Part shown: piece after piece, positions 12,216 through 23,800 of the stretch
Layout: each line of letters starts with the position of its first letter
Numbering within the stretch: the first letter of the stretch is position 1
Assembly (NCBI GenBank): GCA_013180625.2
Contig: SNVD02006269.1
Span: 124,001-188,000, forward strand
DNA from: Boswellia sacra
Lineage: Eukaryota; Streptophyta; Magnoliopsida; Sapindales; Burseraceae
Direction of reading: 5' to 3'
Length of the DNA stretch: 64,000 nt
Program-made: the position numbers and the translations under genes
Notes under the pieces: model-generated
The model's database searches: none
What the model was told of the DNA's origin: nothing
What the model saw: only the letters and a program-made list of their open reading frames with translations

Positions 12216-13026
12216 ACACTGCTTGCTGTTATGTTAATTGTATCTGTAATATCATAAGTTTTCTTCTAATTTAGTATGTGTGAGCCGTAATATAAATTGT
12301 GTGAATGTTAAGATATTGGTTTAATGAAAAAAATACAGAGAGGGCTAACAATATATGATGTGTGAAAGTAATTATTGAGAGTAACCTCAGGGTATCAAAG
12401 AAATATATTGAGGTCAGCCACTCAAATGAAAAGGGCTACCTCTATATTGTGTAAAAGCTACTGTATTCATAATCCAATGTGATTAGTTCATAATATGTCA
12501 AAATAATATTTTTGATATCTCAATCAATTGAAATGATAAATTAAAATAGCTTTCATGTGAAAATAATAAACAGCTCTGAAATATGCTTTCCTAGAATGAT
12601 TCATATGATGTTCAGATATTGTTGTTATGTTAAATTTAACTGTTTTCTGTTATGTTTTTTATATCATATGATGCTCTTTGTGCCTACCTGAAATTTTACT
12701 TATCTTGTATGTCTATGTGTCAAAATGTCGTGTCAGTTTTATTGAATTGAGGGGGAGAAACTTTAGTGGTGGGAATCCTAACTCTATTAGAATTTTTTAT
12801 TCTAATGGAAATCAAATTTTGAATTCTTATTCATTAATGATATTTATTAAGTTGTTTTGGAAAAGGATTTAAAATTAAATTTTGTAGGAAACAAAAATAT
12901 ATTAAATCAGCCAAAAATAGTTAGGGTATTTCCTGTTCTTACCATACTCAATCAACAGTTTCTCCACTCTTTCTCAAATTGCTTCTCTATGCTCTGAGAA
13001 ATTTTTGCAGGCTTAAAACCCTAACA
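12216..13026 (+). other. Spacer between pol and 3' ORF of copy 1, with polypurine motif
   Basis: About 0.8 kb without protein-like frames is conserved in the other two copies, including the block 12340-12480. AGGGGGAGA at 12750-12759 copies the polypurine tract that precedes the 3' LTR. This spacer probably carries the leader of the downstream ORF. Confidence 0.7.
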
Positions 13027-14947
13027 ATGGCGACAATCTTAGATTCTTCTAAGACCAATAGTTCCTCACCTTCCCAAACCAACTCTGGTTAGAACAATAG
13101 CGATAGTGTACAGTCGTCTCATTCATAATAGCCTCATGTAGAGATCCCGATTGATTTCGCTATGAGTGAAGATGAGTTGATTCCAGTCAAGAAGATGAAA
13201 GACAAGGTGAAGCGAGAGTATAACAAATTCCTCGCAGCAGCCGTCAAGCAGAAATTCTTGAAGTACACTTCAAAGAGGAAGTTACAGATGGAAAGGCCAG
13301 TGAAGCTGATCGACTTCAACAACTATGGTTTGAGTGATATTCTTGAGTCTATATGCTAGACTCGAACGGTAAACAACTTCCTACCCCCTGTGAAGTCTTT
13401 AATTCAAGTTCTATGCCAATATCTCTACGTCCATTGATGATCCGAAAAGCTTTTATTATCACAAAGTGAATTGTAGAGGAAAGTTTGTGAAATTCTCACC
13501 GAATGTCATAAATACATTCTTTGCTATACCAATAGGTAGTTTGCACTCTTTGGATGAAAATTTTGATATGGCAGCAGTGATTAAGGAATTGACTAGTCAA
13601 GGGGACATAGATTGAAAACTGAGAGATGGAATTGACCAACAATATCTCAAAAAGAAGTATAGGGTGTTGCATAAAATTGCACAATTTAACTGGTTTCCCT
13701 CATCACATCAAAATCAAGTTTGAGAAGATAGAGTGAGGTTTTTGTTCTGTTTGGGCACCAATAGACCTGTTAATTTTGGTTTATTGACTTATTGAATGAT
13801 TGTTCAAATTGCTCCATATATGTCTGATTACCATTTGCTTATTTTTCCTTGTTTAATTCAAGGAATCTTAGCTCAAAATGGTATCCCCATTAGCCCCAAA
13901 GAACATACTGAAATTCTGACCAAATCAATCATAAAAAGGTTTTCTATATCGCTTGCATGATAAATCTGATCTGTCAGCACCTGAACCAAAACCTAAGAGA
14001 GTCCAAAAAAATCCCATGAGCAATGTAGACGAATAGCTTGCTTTGATCAATTCTGTTTTAACTGATATTGTGTAGGATCTTAAAGACATCAAAGCCAAGC
14101 AGTCTGTTTAAAGGCCAAGCTTGTAGGACAATCTAGTGCTGTAGAAGAACCACAGCCCATGGAAATTGACAATGTGGTTCTTAAGTAGTCTGCTTAGCAC
14201 ATGCCAGAGAGTGATTCACCACTGCTTGAAGCAGATGAGTCAATACCTGAAGAATATCAAGCTGACCAAACTTTTGTTGAGACAGACATAACAGTAGAAA
14301 AGAAGTTCAAGAAAAAGAAATCCAAGAACACAACAAAGGGAACTGAGTTGAAGGGAAAGAAGAAGGTTAAAATGGTGAAGAAAACAACTAACAAGAGGAA
14401 GAAGAAAATTGAATCAACAGCTCCAGAGCTGAGGGATGAGTCCTTGTCAGATGAACCAACACAAGCAGAACCCAAAATGACATTGCCTTCACCACTTGCT
14501 GAGAAAGAACTTCATGTTTCTCTAGTCCTTGAAGCATAGCATCATGACTCTCCACCATCAACACAGTCACTACCACATGAAGCCACAACCACACCACCTG
14601 CAGAAGATACTCAGGAACCCCCTCCTACAGCAGACACAAATACACCAGTCACACCACTACGATCTACACTTGCAAGAAAGTCACTAGTACCTTCACAACA
14701 TCCTGCTGTTGAGTTGCATACAACGAAAACCAGTGTTGGACGACTTGATAAAGAGATTAGCAAGATTGTGACTGAAGTTAGTGCCACTTCTTCAGAGACA
14801 ACTGAAGCACAACCCACTCCTATGCCTTCTGAATAGCCTACACATACTATTACTGGGAAAAGGTTCAAAATGAAGGTTGGAAGGTTCAAGAGGTGCTCTA
14901 GCAGTTCTTCTTCTCCACTTGTTTGCAAGTCTCCACGATTGCGTTAG
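13027..14947 (+). pseudogene. Extra 3' ORF of copia copy 1 ('envelope-like'/plant transposon protein), degenerate
   Basis: The ORF starts at ATGGCG (13027), follows a Ser/Asn/Gln-rich N-terminus, and ends at the TAG at 14945-14947 after KSPRLR. The conserved core begins at SEDELIPVKKMKDKVKREYN and continues with a GKFVKFSPNVIN-type motif typical of the 'putative plant transposon protein' domain (PF20167-like). The C-terminal half (14200-14940) is Lys-, Pro- and Glu-rich low complexity. Such ORFs after pol have been called envelope-like in SIRE-type elements, though no membrane segment or signal peptide is evident here. Many stops and frameshifts interrupt it. Assignment to PF20167 is from motif memory, not a search. 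Confidence 0.7.
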
Positions 14948-15428
14948 CTTTGGTAACTTGACCTGAAATCAAGGGGGAGAAGGAGTTTCTGATATAACTT
15001 TGTTTTTTTTTTTAATTGTTCTGCTCGTGTTCTATTTTTTTAGTTGATAATTCTATCTGATATTTTGTTGTTCTCCTCCAAGGCAGTAAGTAAGGAGAAA
15101 GGAGTAAAGAATTTTTATGCTTTTTGTTATTCTCTACCTATTTCATTTGATGTATGTTTTTTTTATTTGCTCTGATCATGACTTGGTTGAAGTGTTGTTT
15201 GACAAGATTGTGAAATTTACTTTGCGGTGTTTTGCATGATAAACACATTCAAACCTTGTTCTGTTATGTGATTTGTAACTACATACTATTTTTGTTTCCT
15301 TAAGCATTATATATATGTTTAATAGATCATGATTGCTTTTAGTTATGTCTGACTTAACTTTGAGTAAATTTTTCTTTGATCAGAAGCAGTGTGGTGTTTT
15401 CATCAAAAGTTGCTAAAAAGGGGGAGAT
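14948..15428 (+). other. 3' non-coding region and polypurine tracts of copy 1
   Basis: AAGGGGGAGA at 14971-14980 directly follows the 3' ORF, and the functional-position tract AAAAAGGGGGAGA (15415-15427) abuts the 3' LTR. Repetition of the same purine motif after pol (12750), after the last ORF and before the LTR is a Sirevirus hallmark. The rest is T-rich and non-coding. Confidence 0.75.
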
Positions 15429-16282
15429 TGTTGGTGTCAACGTGTATGTGCCATGCATATGATATTTTTGTCTAACTTGTCATAAAACATGGTTATTATA
15501 TTGTTTCTTATTTTATTGTTTCTAAAAGTATATTTTAGAAAGTATTTGATTCATAATCAATATCTTCTTAGAATGGGACATTATTTAATGTATCCGAGTT
15601 AAAATAGGAGAATATTTATTTGTGTCTTAATTCTTTTAGGAGTTATTTATATCACTTCCTATTATATTTGTCTTTATCCTAATAAGAGTTTGATTAGGAT
15701 TTTTACAAGAATCTAAGGAGATTTCGATCAAACTTTCTACTATACATATTGTTATATTTACATAATATATAGTTGGTTGGTCGGAAGAGTCTATGTCACG
15801 ACATTCCAAGAATTAAGAGGAGAGCTTCAACGGAAATTAGAATGCTTCATTGATTTAATTTTATGAGTGTTTTATTCATATATGAGAGGTTGTAATCGTG
15901 CATGAATCTTTGATTAAGTCTGTCTGAGGTAGTATACACTTAAGAGAACTTGCGAGTTAAGTGTTTATATAATTTAGTGTCAGACGTCGTGGTTATGATT
16001 TACTTAACAGTGTATTGTTAAGTTATCTGTGATAGATAGTGAGCGGTGTCACTAGAGTTTCTTGGCGAGATTTTGTTTTACAAAGATTATGTCAGTGTAT
16101 GAGAGTGAGTTAACACTGTAAGCGATTATAAAGATTGTACAAACAAGAACTTAGTGAGTTGTAGCTCTATAGCTGTCCATGGATATAGGTTTTATAACCA
16201 AACCACGTAAAATCCTCCTATGACGATTTACTTTACAATTTACTGTTATATTACTTATAACTGCATACTTCTAGAACTTACA
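15429..16282 (+). repeat. 3' LTR of copia copy 1
   Basis: The 854-bp repeat has the same TGTTGG...CTTACA ends as the 5' copy. It begins immediately after the polypurine tract and is followed by host bases CTTAC, the second half of the target duplication. On the minus strand these bases read GTAAG, the donor of the TNL LRR exon. Confidence 0.9.
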
Positions 16283-16287
16283 CTTAC

Positions 16288-17150
16288 AAATATTATTCAT
16301 CAATATTTTCAGTTTTGAACAAAGTGCAAAATTTACTATTTGTGGCTTGGACCCAGATGAGCATATAAATAATGGATCTGATATGAACTTTAATGATAAG
16401 CAACCACTAGCATCCAAATGTATTCCCCTCAGAAGCTCTAGTAAAGACTTGAGACATATACAATAGCTAATGTCTAAAGAACGCAAATTAGAAAGGTTTT
16501 TGATGGTAGATTATATACTCGTAAAGTTACCATGAGACAGAACTAATTCTTGTAGAGAGGATAATTTGCCAAGGCTATCAGCTAAACTTGCGACTTGTTA
16601 GCAGCAATCGAAAGATGCTTCAAAGACCTCAAAGCTGATAAAACATTATATATACCACTTCTCCTTTCTTGAAACAAATCAAGTATTGCAAAGTCACTCA
16701 GAGAACAATCGATAGGATGAAACAGAGAGAAACCAAATTTCGTCGCTATAACTAGTGGACATCGATTAAAATTAAAATGAACTAGTCTTGATTGATCTTC
16801 AATAAAGGGCAATTCGTTTATTGTTGTTGAAGTCAAATCCAACTTTTCCACCTTACACGAGATCTTTGGAGCCATATTGAGTTTTGAACAACCATGGAGA
16901 ATAGTAGATTTTGATTGAATGAAATATGGAAGACTAATAAAGTTTCTGCATGAGCTAACATCCACTTTGACGAGTTTATTGAGATGCTCAATAGTTGAGG
17001 AATTGATATCTAACAAACTTTCACAACCATCTAGAATCAACTCTTGAAGATTTAAAGCTTTAGAGAGATTCGGAATATGTATAAGGTATACATATCCTCC
17101 AAGATCAATATGTTTCAAATTTACTAGAATCTGTTGGAAGGAAACAAAGG
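16288..17150 (-). pseudogene. TNL resistance gene, leucine-rich repeat exon
   Basis: The minus-strand reading runs from LVNLKHIDLGG (about 17130) through NLSKALNLQELILDGCESLLDI, NKLVKVDVSSCRNFISLP, KVEKLDLTSTTINELPFI, LRSLKHLSIA and LRSLDISYCICLKSL to the conserved TNL tail DASGCLSLKFIS and FALCSKLK. These are TNL-type LRRs (LxxLxxLxLxxC spacing). Two breaks occur near 16590 and 16490. The exon ends at TTT|GTAAG, where the copia element is inserted. It should splice to the C-JID exon at 6299. LRRs bind effectors or guarded proteins in an intact receptor; this one is a pseudogene. Confidence 0.8.
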
Positions 17151-17167
17151 AAAATTAATATCTCTTA

Positions 17168-17400
17168 TATTTATTTGGGAAGGGATCTTTTGGCATTAAA
17201 ATCTAACACATTTTATTGACTCAAATTTTTGGCGATTGATCTCACATAATCTAAAGGTTGAGATGGTTGATGAGATGGCATCATTAAATACAACTTGTTC
17301 ACTTTCAGTCTCAACCATTAGATTAGATGAGATTAATGATTGAAAATTTGTATCTAGATTTTTGTTAATTGTTGTGTCAAAAGATCCCCTCCTTAATTAT
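17168..17400. mobile_element. MITE-like insertion inside the TNL LRR exon
   Basis: GGGAAGGGATCTTTTGGCA at about 17178 and the complement of TGTCAAAAGATCCCCTCCTT at about 17374-17393 form imperfect terminal inverted repeats around a non-coding AT-rich core. A second inner pair is CTAAAGGTTGAGA (near 17250) and TCTCAACCATTAG (near 17310). On both sides LRR-coding sequence resumes (WNGK at about 17450, ILVNLKH at about 17145), so this is an insertion into an exon. Exact ends and target duplication are uncertain. Confidence 0.55.
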
Positions 17401-17429
17401 AATTTACGAGATAAATATCAAGACACAAA

Positions 17430-17794
17430 ATTTCAGCAAGATTCTCAACTTTGCCATTCCAAAGGTCCTCAACTTTGCTACATTACATTTCAAGTCTAAT
17501 GTCAAGATTCTCTGCATCTAATTGCAATGATTTCATCGGGCAATCTATCCATATGAAGGCCTTAGTGGACAAAGATTCTTCAAGCTCTTCAAGACCATGC
17601 AACTTATTTTGTTCATTATCTTGGTATGATGGCGAATCATAAAACAAACGATTCTTTGGGTAATATGAGATTTTTGAGTTATGTACATGGAAGAACCTTA
17701 GGTTATACTTCTTTTTGAAAGGATGAGGATTTAGTCTTATTACACTTTCAATTTCCTTTGTATCTAAGGATATGCCTCGTACTGCTTCTATCAC
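17430..17794 (-). pseudogene. TNL resistance gene, NB-ARC/LRR linker exon
   Basis: The exon begins at 17794 after the acceptor TTTTAG with VIEAVRGISLDTKEIESVIRL, the standard start of the third TNL exon. It continues with HPFKKKYNLRFFHVHNSK and a CPMKSLQLDAENL block, ending in a VEDLWNG motif where the MITE-like insert interrupts it. The upstream donor GCA|GTGAGA at 18558 joins it in phase, giving NA followed by VIEAVRG. A stop lies just before the VEDLWNG motif (after RLEM). Recognition is from the family pattern, with high confidence that it continues the NB-ARC piece. Confidence 0.8.
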
Positions 17795-18557
17795 CTAAAA
17801 TCAATAAGAGATGATAAGTTAGCATAAAAATTTTAAAATCTCAAACATTAACTATCAATGGTAAAGTACACTTAAAAAAAGTTTTATTAGTTATTCTTCT
17901 TTGAAATGGACTCACTTATAAAATATTAAATATAATTAACCTAAAAAACCAAAGCTCAAGCGAAACCCTATTTCAATGATATTCTACATGTAACAGCTAA
18001 CACTTTAATAAGTCGTAGTGCCAGCTCAATCAAGTTTAAGTCTCGTAGGCAAAATTTAGCGCTTTGCATTCCCAAAATTCACCAAAGATTTAATTAAATT
18101 TTTTATTTAAATTTACTTATTTGAAAAACAAATTCTAAGTAAATTTACAAACAAATAGCTTTCATGAATAAATAAAAAGCATTGACATAACAATAATAGA
18201 GAACTAGATTGAAATAAGTAATCATAGGTAATTGAAAATTAAAAAAAAATCGAAATTGAGGGAAGTATGTGATCAATATAGAACATATCATATATGTTTC
18301 TTTTCATTATACTGATCATGCGAGCCCAATCTTTAGATGTTCAATATATATCTTTTTAAAAATATAACCTGAACTATGAGATATGAGAGTGCATGGAATG
18401 CAAAAACTAATTGAAAAAAGAGCAAAAATTTTTGAAAAAGAATACATAAAATATAAAAGTTTCACTTGCAAAAAGTGGAGATATAAATATTTATTTGGAT
18501 CATGATTAATATAAATAAATAGTATTAAATGGGGCATTAATGCTTTTGGGCTCTCAC
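17795..18557 (-). other. Intron 2 of the TNL pseudogene
   Basis: AT-rich non-coding DNA between a GTGAGA donor (18557-18552) and a TTTTAG acceptor (17800-17795) on the minus strand. No transposon ends recognised. Confidence 0.65.
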
Positions 18558-19820
18558 TGCATTTCTTCGTAATACATTGTATATATCCTTATAATGCCAC
18601 AATTGATTGCGTTTGCCAGGATCAATGGATTCTTTCCTAATAATTTCCCTGCCCATTTCTTGAAGTAGATCATGCATTGTTATGGTTTCCTTATATGATG
18701 TTTCATAAAAAAATGTCATGGTTTTCTTACAGGATATAGTTACAAGAGACTTATCAATGAGGCGACTTATTCCATTTAGTGTAGAGAAGTCATTGGCATC
18801 CAAGAAGTCTTGTACAAGAGATTTTTTCCACCCTTTAAAGAAACATGCAATATCCAAAAATATACTCCTTTCATTAATATCCGGTCCATCCTTTCATTAA
18901 TATCTGGTCCATCATAACTTATTTTTAGTATCTTCTGGATATCTTGGTGAGGATTTTTTTTTCCAATCTATCCAGTTCACTTTCCCATTCTTGTTTTGTC
19001 TTACGAAATAGACAAGACCCTAAAACTTTAAGAGCTAATGGAACACCTTGGGTATGTGTTACTATCTTCTTAGATAGCTCTTCAAGGGGATAGTTTTGCT
19101 TAAAAGCATACTTACTAAAAAGTTAAAGAGCATCAAGACCCTGCAATCCCCTAACCTCATATATATTACTAAACTCCACTCCAAAACTTTTTAGCCTTTG
19201 TTTATCCCTTGATGTTATTGTGACACAACTTCTTGGATTCAAGGGTGAAAGATCTTGTATTAAGTATTGTATTTGTCCAAGATCAGTCACACCATAAAAA
19301 CTATAAGAACCTTTTTAAAACGAAGTCTCTCCATTATGTAATCCTGTTCTATATCGACATACTTATTCTCTAATAATGTAGAAAGAAGTCTCTTTTTTAA
19401 GGAAGACATTTCACTACTTCTCTCTGATACCTCCCTAACATCTTTAGCAAAATAAGAACTTTCAAATTGGCTTCAAGTTTCAATCTGCTGCCTTATGTCT
19501 GATGGATCTACCTCATAGAAAACTGGCATTGCAATTTGTTCCCACATTCTCTCGCATATAAGTATTTCTTCAAGCTCTCGAAGGCACCATCTGTAATCTG
19601 CATAATTTTGTGAGAAAATGATAACAAAAATCTTTGATATTGTAGTTGTACTCAAAAGATATGACGAAATATTATGTACCCTGTCGATTTGGTCATCAAT
19701 GAATGTTTTGATTTTTTGACGACACAAAGTAGCGTAGAGGTGGCTTGTAAAATTTTTGCGGGTGTCCTTCCCTCTGAAACTGGGAAAAACCTCATACGAA
19801 AGAGAAGAAGCTATTATCAT
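18558..19820 (-). pseudogene. TNL resistance gene, TIR fused to a P-loop-less NB-ARC
   Basis: The best start is the Met at 19820 (MIIASSLSYEVFPSFRGKDTR); an upstream in-frame Met at 19850 is less typical. The TIR domain runs to VFYEVDPSDIRQQ (about 19490). A stop and immediately FESSYFAKDVREVSE follow, which in intact TNLs lies after the NB-ARC Walker A, so the TIR tail, the first intron and the P-loop GxGGxGKT are missing. Further motifs are KKVLIVF (Walker B, frameshifted just after, near 19290), NPRSCVTITSRDKQ, GVPLALKVLG (GLPL), DIACFFKGW (RNBS-D) and TMHDLLQEMGREI (MHD). A 23-bp tandem duplication at 18868-18913 shifts the frame again. Not functional as an ATP switch. Copia copy 2 sits 65 bp upstream of the start. 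Confidence 0.85.
18868..18913. repeat. 23-bp tandem duplication in the NB-ARC exon
   Basis: CTTTCATTAATATCCGGTCC plus three bases is present twice in a row with one T/C difference. The 23-bp length adds a frameshift just before the DIACFFKG motif. Confidence 0.85.
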
Positions 19821-19885
19821 CTGCTGACTAGTCAAAGCTACACAAAACAAAACCTAGACTAATCAAAGACATGACATTTTAGATA

Positions 19886-20779
19886 TTTTGGTGTTAATGT
19901 AAACATGTGTCATGCACATTTTAAGTTTTTGGTTAATGTGTGATAAAAAATAGAAAAGTATTTTGATTCCTATTTTACTGTTTCTAGATGATTATTATAG
20001 GAAGTATTTAGTTCATAATAAATACCTCTGTAGATCAGGATAATATTTCTTGTATCCTAATCACAATAGGATGATATTTAATTGTGTCCTAATTACTTTA
20101 GGAGTTTAACTATAAACACTTCCTAGTTTGTTTTATCCTAATCCTAATGTGATTTTGATTGAGATATTTATAGGATTTTTAAGAAGATTTCGATCAAGAC
20201 CTCTCAATATATATCGAGTTATGACATAGTCGGGAAGGAGAGTTTTTGTGCATTGGAGACTTGTTTTGTGTTCTTGAGAGAGTTAGTCATAGCATTCCAT
20301 GAATTCATAGAAGAAAGTCTCAATGCAAAAGGAATATCTTTATTACTTTGATTCATTGAGTCTTTGTGTATGAGAGTTAAAAATCGTACATGAGTTGTTG
20401 ATTAAGTCTGAGTGAGTTAATAGGCACTTAGGATAACTTGAAGGTTGAGTGTTTATGTAATTCTGTGTCAGACATCGGATGTTATGTATAACTTAACAGT
20501 GTATTGTTAAGTTATCTGTGACAGAGAGTGAATAGTATCACTAGAGTTTAGGATGTTTGTGAAGATTTTGTTTGTCAAAGATTAGGTCAGTGTGTGAGAG
20601 TGAGTCAGCACTGTAAAAGGTCCTAAAGATTGTACAAACAAGAACTTAGTGAATTGCAGCTCTATAGCTGTCAGTGGACATAGGTTTTTATAACTGAAAC
20701 ACGTAAAAATACTCCTGCACCGATTTGCATTATAGTTTACTTTGTTGTTTTTTATAACTGTATACCTTAAGAACTATCA
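19886..20779 (+). repeat. 5' LTR of copia copy 2
   Basis: An 894-bp repeat paired with 29075-29974. TCAATATATATCGAG near 20205 is a TATA-box candidate. Preceded by AGATA, the target duplication. The 5' terminal TG is TT here. Confidence 0.9.
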
Positions 20780-20781
20780 AT

Positions 20782-20793
20782 TGGTATCAGAGC
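20782..20793 (+). other. Primer-binding site of copy 2
   Basis: TGGTATCAGAGC, a perfect match to the complement of the initiator tRNA-Met 3' end, two bases after the LTR. Confidence 0.9.
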
Positions 20794-20842
20794 AGGTTCA
20801 CTAATAGACAAGTGAAGAAAACGATCACGTTGATCTGGAAGG

Positions 20843-23800
20843 ATGGAGTTTATTTTCCATGGAGGATCTGGAATGCAACCACCTATTCTCGATGATAGTA
20901 ATTACCCATATTGGAAGGTAAGAACGATGATGTATATCAAGTCTCTTGATGACAGGGCATGGACTAGTATTCTTAAAGGATGGACACCGCCAACAAAGCT
21001 GAATGTTTTTGGTAATGCCGAACCAATACTAGAGGATGAATGGTCTAATAAAGAATACCAACGATCCAGTTGGAACTCCAAGGCTCTTAATGCAATCTTT
21101 GCTGCAGTAAACTTAAACAACTTCGGACAGATTTCTAGATGCAAAGTGGCCAAAGAAGCATGGGACATACTTGAGGTAAAATATGAAGGTACTACATCTG
21201 TTAAAAAATCTAAATTAATGAGGCTGAATTCTCAATTTGAAAATTTGATGATGCATGAGGATGAATCAATTTCTGATTTTTACTCTAAGATATGTCACAT
21301 TACGAATTCAGCATACATGCTTGACAAAAATTTCACTGATATAGAAGTTTTTAGTAAGATAATTAGGTATGTCCCAGACAAATTTCAACCTTAAATTTTA
21401 GCCATTGAGGAAGTTAAAAACACTAATGAAATGAGAGTTGATGAACTGATTGGCATTCTCCAAAACTTTGAAATAAATCAAAGTACTTGGAAACAAAAAG
21501 GTAAAAGCATCGCATTTAATATGAAAGCTGAAAAATCTAATGATGAATGTAGTGATGAGCTTGATAAAACTGATTCTAAACAAATTGCTTTTCTAATAAG
21601 AAATTATGTCAAGTTCATGAAAAGAAATTTCAGGAAAAAGAATCGAGGAAAGTCATCAAACTCAAGTGAAGAAAAATTTACAAAGTTCAGCAAGGAGAAT
21701 GATAAAAAGAAGCCGAAACAACCTGAAAAGAAAGGACAGATTCAGTGTTATGAATGTTCCGGGTATGGGAATATTCAATCTGAATGCGCTAATCTCAAGA
21801 AGAAAAACAAAGGGCCGATAGCAACCTGGAGTGATGAATCAGAATCGAAGTCAAAAGATCAAGATTGCATGAGCAATTTTGTTGCATTTACAGCATCTAT
21901 AGCAGATAAAGGGAAAGCTGTTACGTCAAACATACCAGAAGATTGTCAAGTCAGTGATGATCATTTAGATGATGAAGATGGACTAGAATATTATGAAAAG
22001 TTGCAAGAAACATACAATGCACTCTATGGTGAATGGCTGAGTCAAAAAGAAGAAATCAACAACTTGAAAAAGGAGATTGAAGTTCTGAAATGTTAAAAAC
22101 CTTATGCTGAAAACCATATCACAGACCTTGAGGCTATTTTGACAGACAAAACAACACACATTGAGAAAATCACAATAGAACTAATTGAAAGCAAGAAGTG
22201 AGTTGATCAACTAAAAATTAGAGCAGCCAAACTTGATCAAGTTTTGAACCTTGGAAGAGACAACTCTAATGAACATAGATTGGGGTATACTGAACACAAT
22301 GTTGTATCTACATCAAAAACAGTCTTTGTTAAAGCTTCAACATCAGGTAAGAATTCTGAACTTAGCCCTTTAAAATCAAGTCCTAATTCCAAGAGTAGTG
22401 AAACATTTGTTTCTCCTCTAAGTTCTTTCAAATCTATTCCTGAAAAGGTAAAGAAATTCATTCCTACTATTTATTTTTATGGTAAAAAGGGACACATTAG
22501 GTCTAGATGCTTTAAATTGTTGAACTTTTTGCATAAAAGATCAAATAAGTTCAAACTGATACCAAAATCACAATAGCAGTGGGTTAAAAAAGATATAACA
22601 GTATGCCATATTGCCTTTACTGCACTAAATCATGCATCTAATGATTTGTGGTATTTTGACAGCGGTTGCTCCGGGCACATGACTGGAAATAAACTGTTTC
22701 TAACAAACTTTAAAGCGTGCAAGGATAGCAATGTCACCTGTGGAGATGGAGCAACAAGTAAGATCATTGGTAAAGGCACTTTGAATGTCAAAGGCCTACC
22801 CAATTTTAAAAATGTCTTACTAGTTGAAGACTTGAAAGCTAATCTTATAAGCATTAGTCATATTTGTGATGAAAAGTATACTGTTAACTTCACACAAAAC
22901 AAATGCATGGTCTTAGATAATTCCGATAAATACATTCTAGAAGGTAATAGATTTTCGGATAATTGTTATTTGGTAGAAATTGCATTTCATGCTAGGATTT
23001 CAGATATAGAATTGTGGCATAAAAAATTAGGACACTTAAATTACAAAGACTTGATTAAATTAACTAAGTTAGGTGCTGTAAAAGGAGTTCCTAAACTTGA
23101 TGACAAAATTAATAAAATTTATGGACCATGTCAAATGGGAAAACAATCAGAAGTTCACACAAATCAAATCCATATCTTAGCACATCTAAGATACTTGATT
23201 TACTACACATGGATCTTATGGGTCCTATGTAAATTGAAAGCATTACAGGTAAGAGATACATATTTGTTTGTGTGGATGATTTTTCTAAATATACGTGGGT
23301 TGATTTCATTAAAGAAAAATTTGATACTTTTGAAACTTTCAGGAACCTTTGTGTTAAGCTTGAAAATGAGCAAAATAGGAACATTCGAAGGATTGTAAGA
23401 ATAAGAAGTGATCATGGCAAGGAGTTTGAAAACGTTAGCTATGCTGACTTTTGCAAATATCATGGAATTGATCATGAATTTTCAGGTCTTAAAGCCCCTG
23501 AACAGAATGACATTATGAAAAGAAAGAATAGAACTCTTCAAGCGATGGCTAGAGTGATGCGCAATAGCACGAAGTTGACCAAGAGGCTATGGGCTGAAGC
23601 AATAAGCATTGCTTGTTATATTTTAAATAGAGTTTTCTTAGACTGGGCACTAACTAGACACCTTATTAAATTTTGAAAGGAAGAAAACCTAATTTGAAAT
23701 ATTTTCATGTCTTTGGTTGCAGGTGTTACATCTTAAACGACAAAGAACTATTAGGAAAATTAGATCCAAGGAGTGATGAATGAGTTTTCGTGGGATATGC

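Larger units (their letters stand above)
6403..16282 (+). mobile_element. Ty1/copia Sirevirus-like retrotransposon, copy 1
   Basis: A 9.9-kb element with two LTRs begins TGTTGGTGTC and ends GAACTTACA. It is flanked by CCTAC (6398-6402) and CTTAC (16283-16287), a 5-bp target duplication with one mismatch. Inside, in order, are a tRNA-iMet primer site, gag, protease, integrase, RT and RNase H, then an extra 3' ORF, then the polypurine tract. The pol order with integrase before RT defines copia; length, extra ORF and repeated polypurine motifs are Sirevirus-like. By eye the LTRs differ at roughly one base in ten over the first 150, and coding is full of stops, so the copy is old and inactive. 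It is inserted in opposite orientation to the host TNL gene. Confidence 0.9.
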
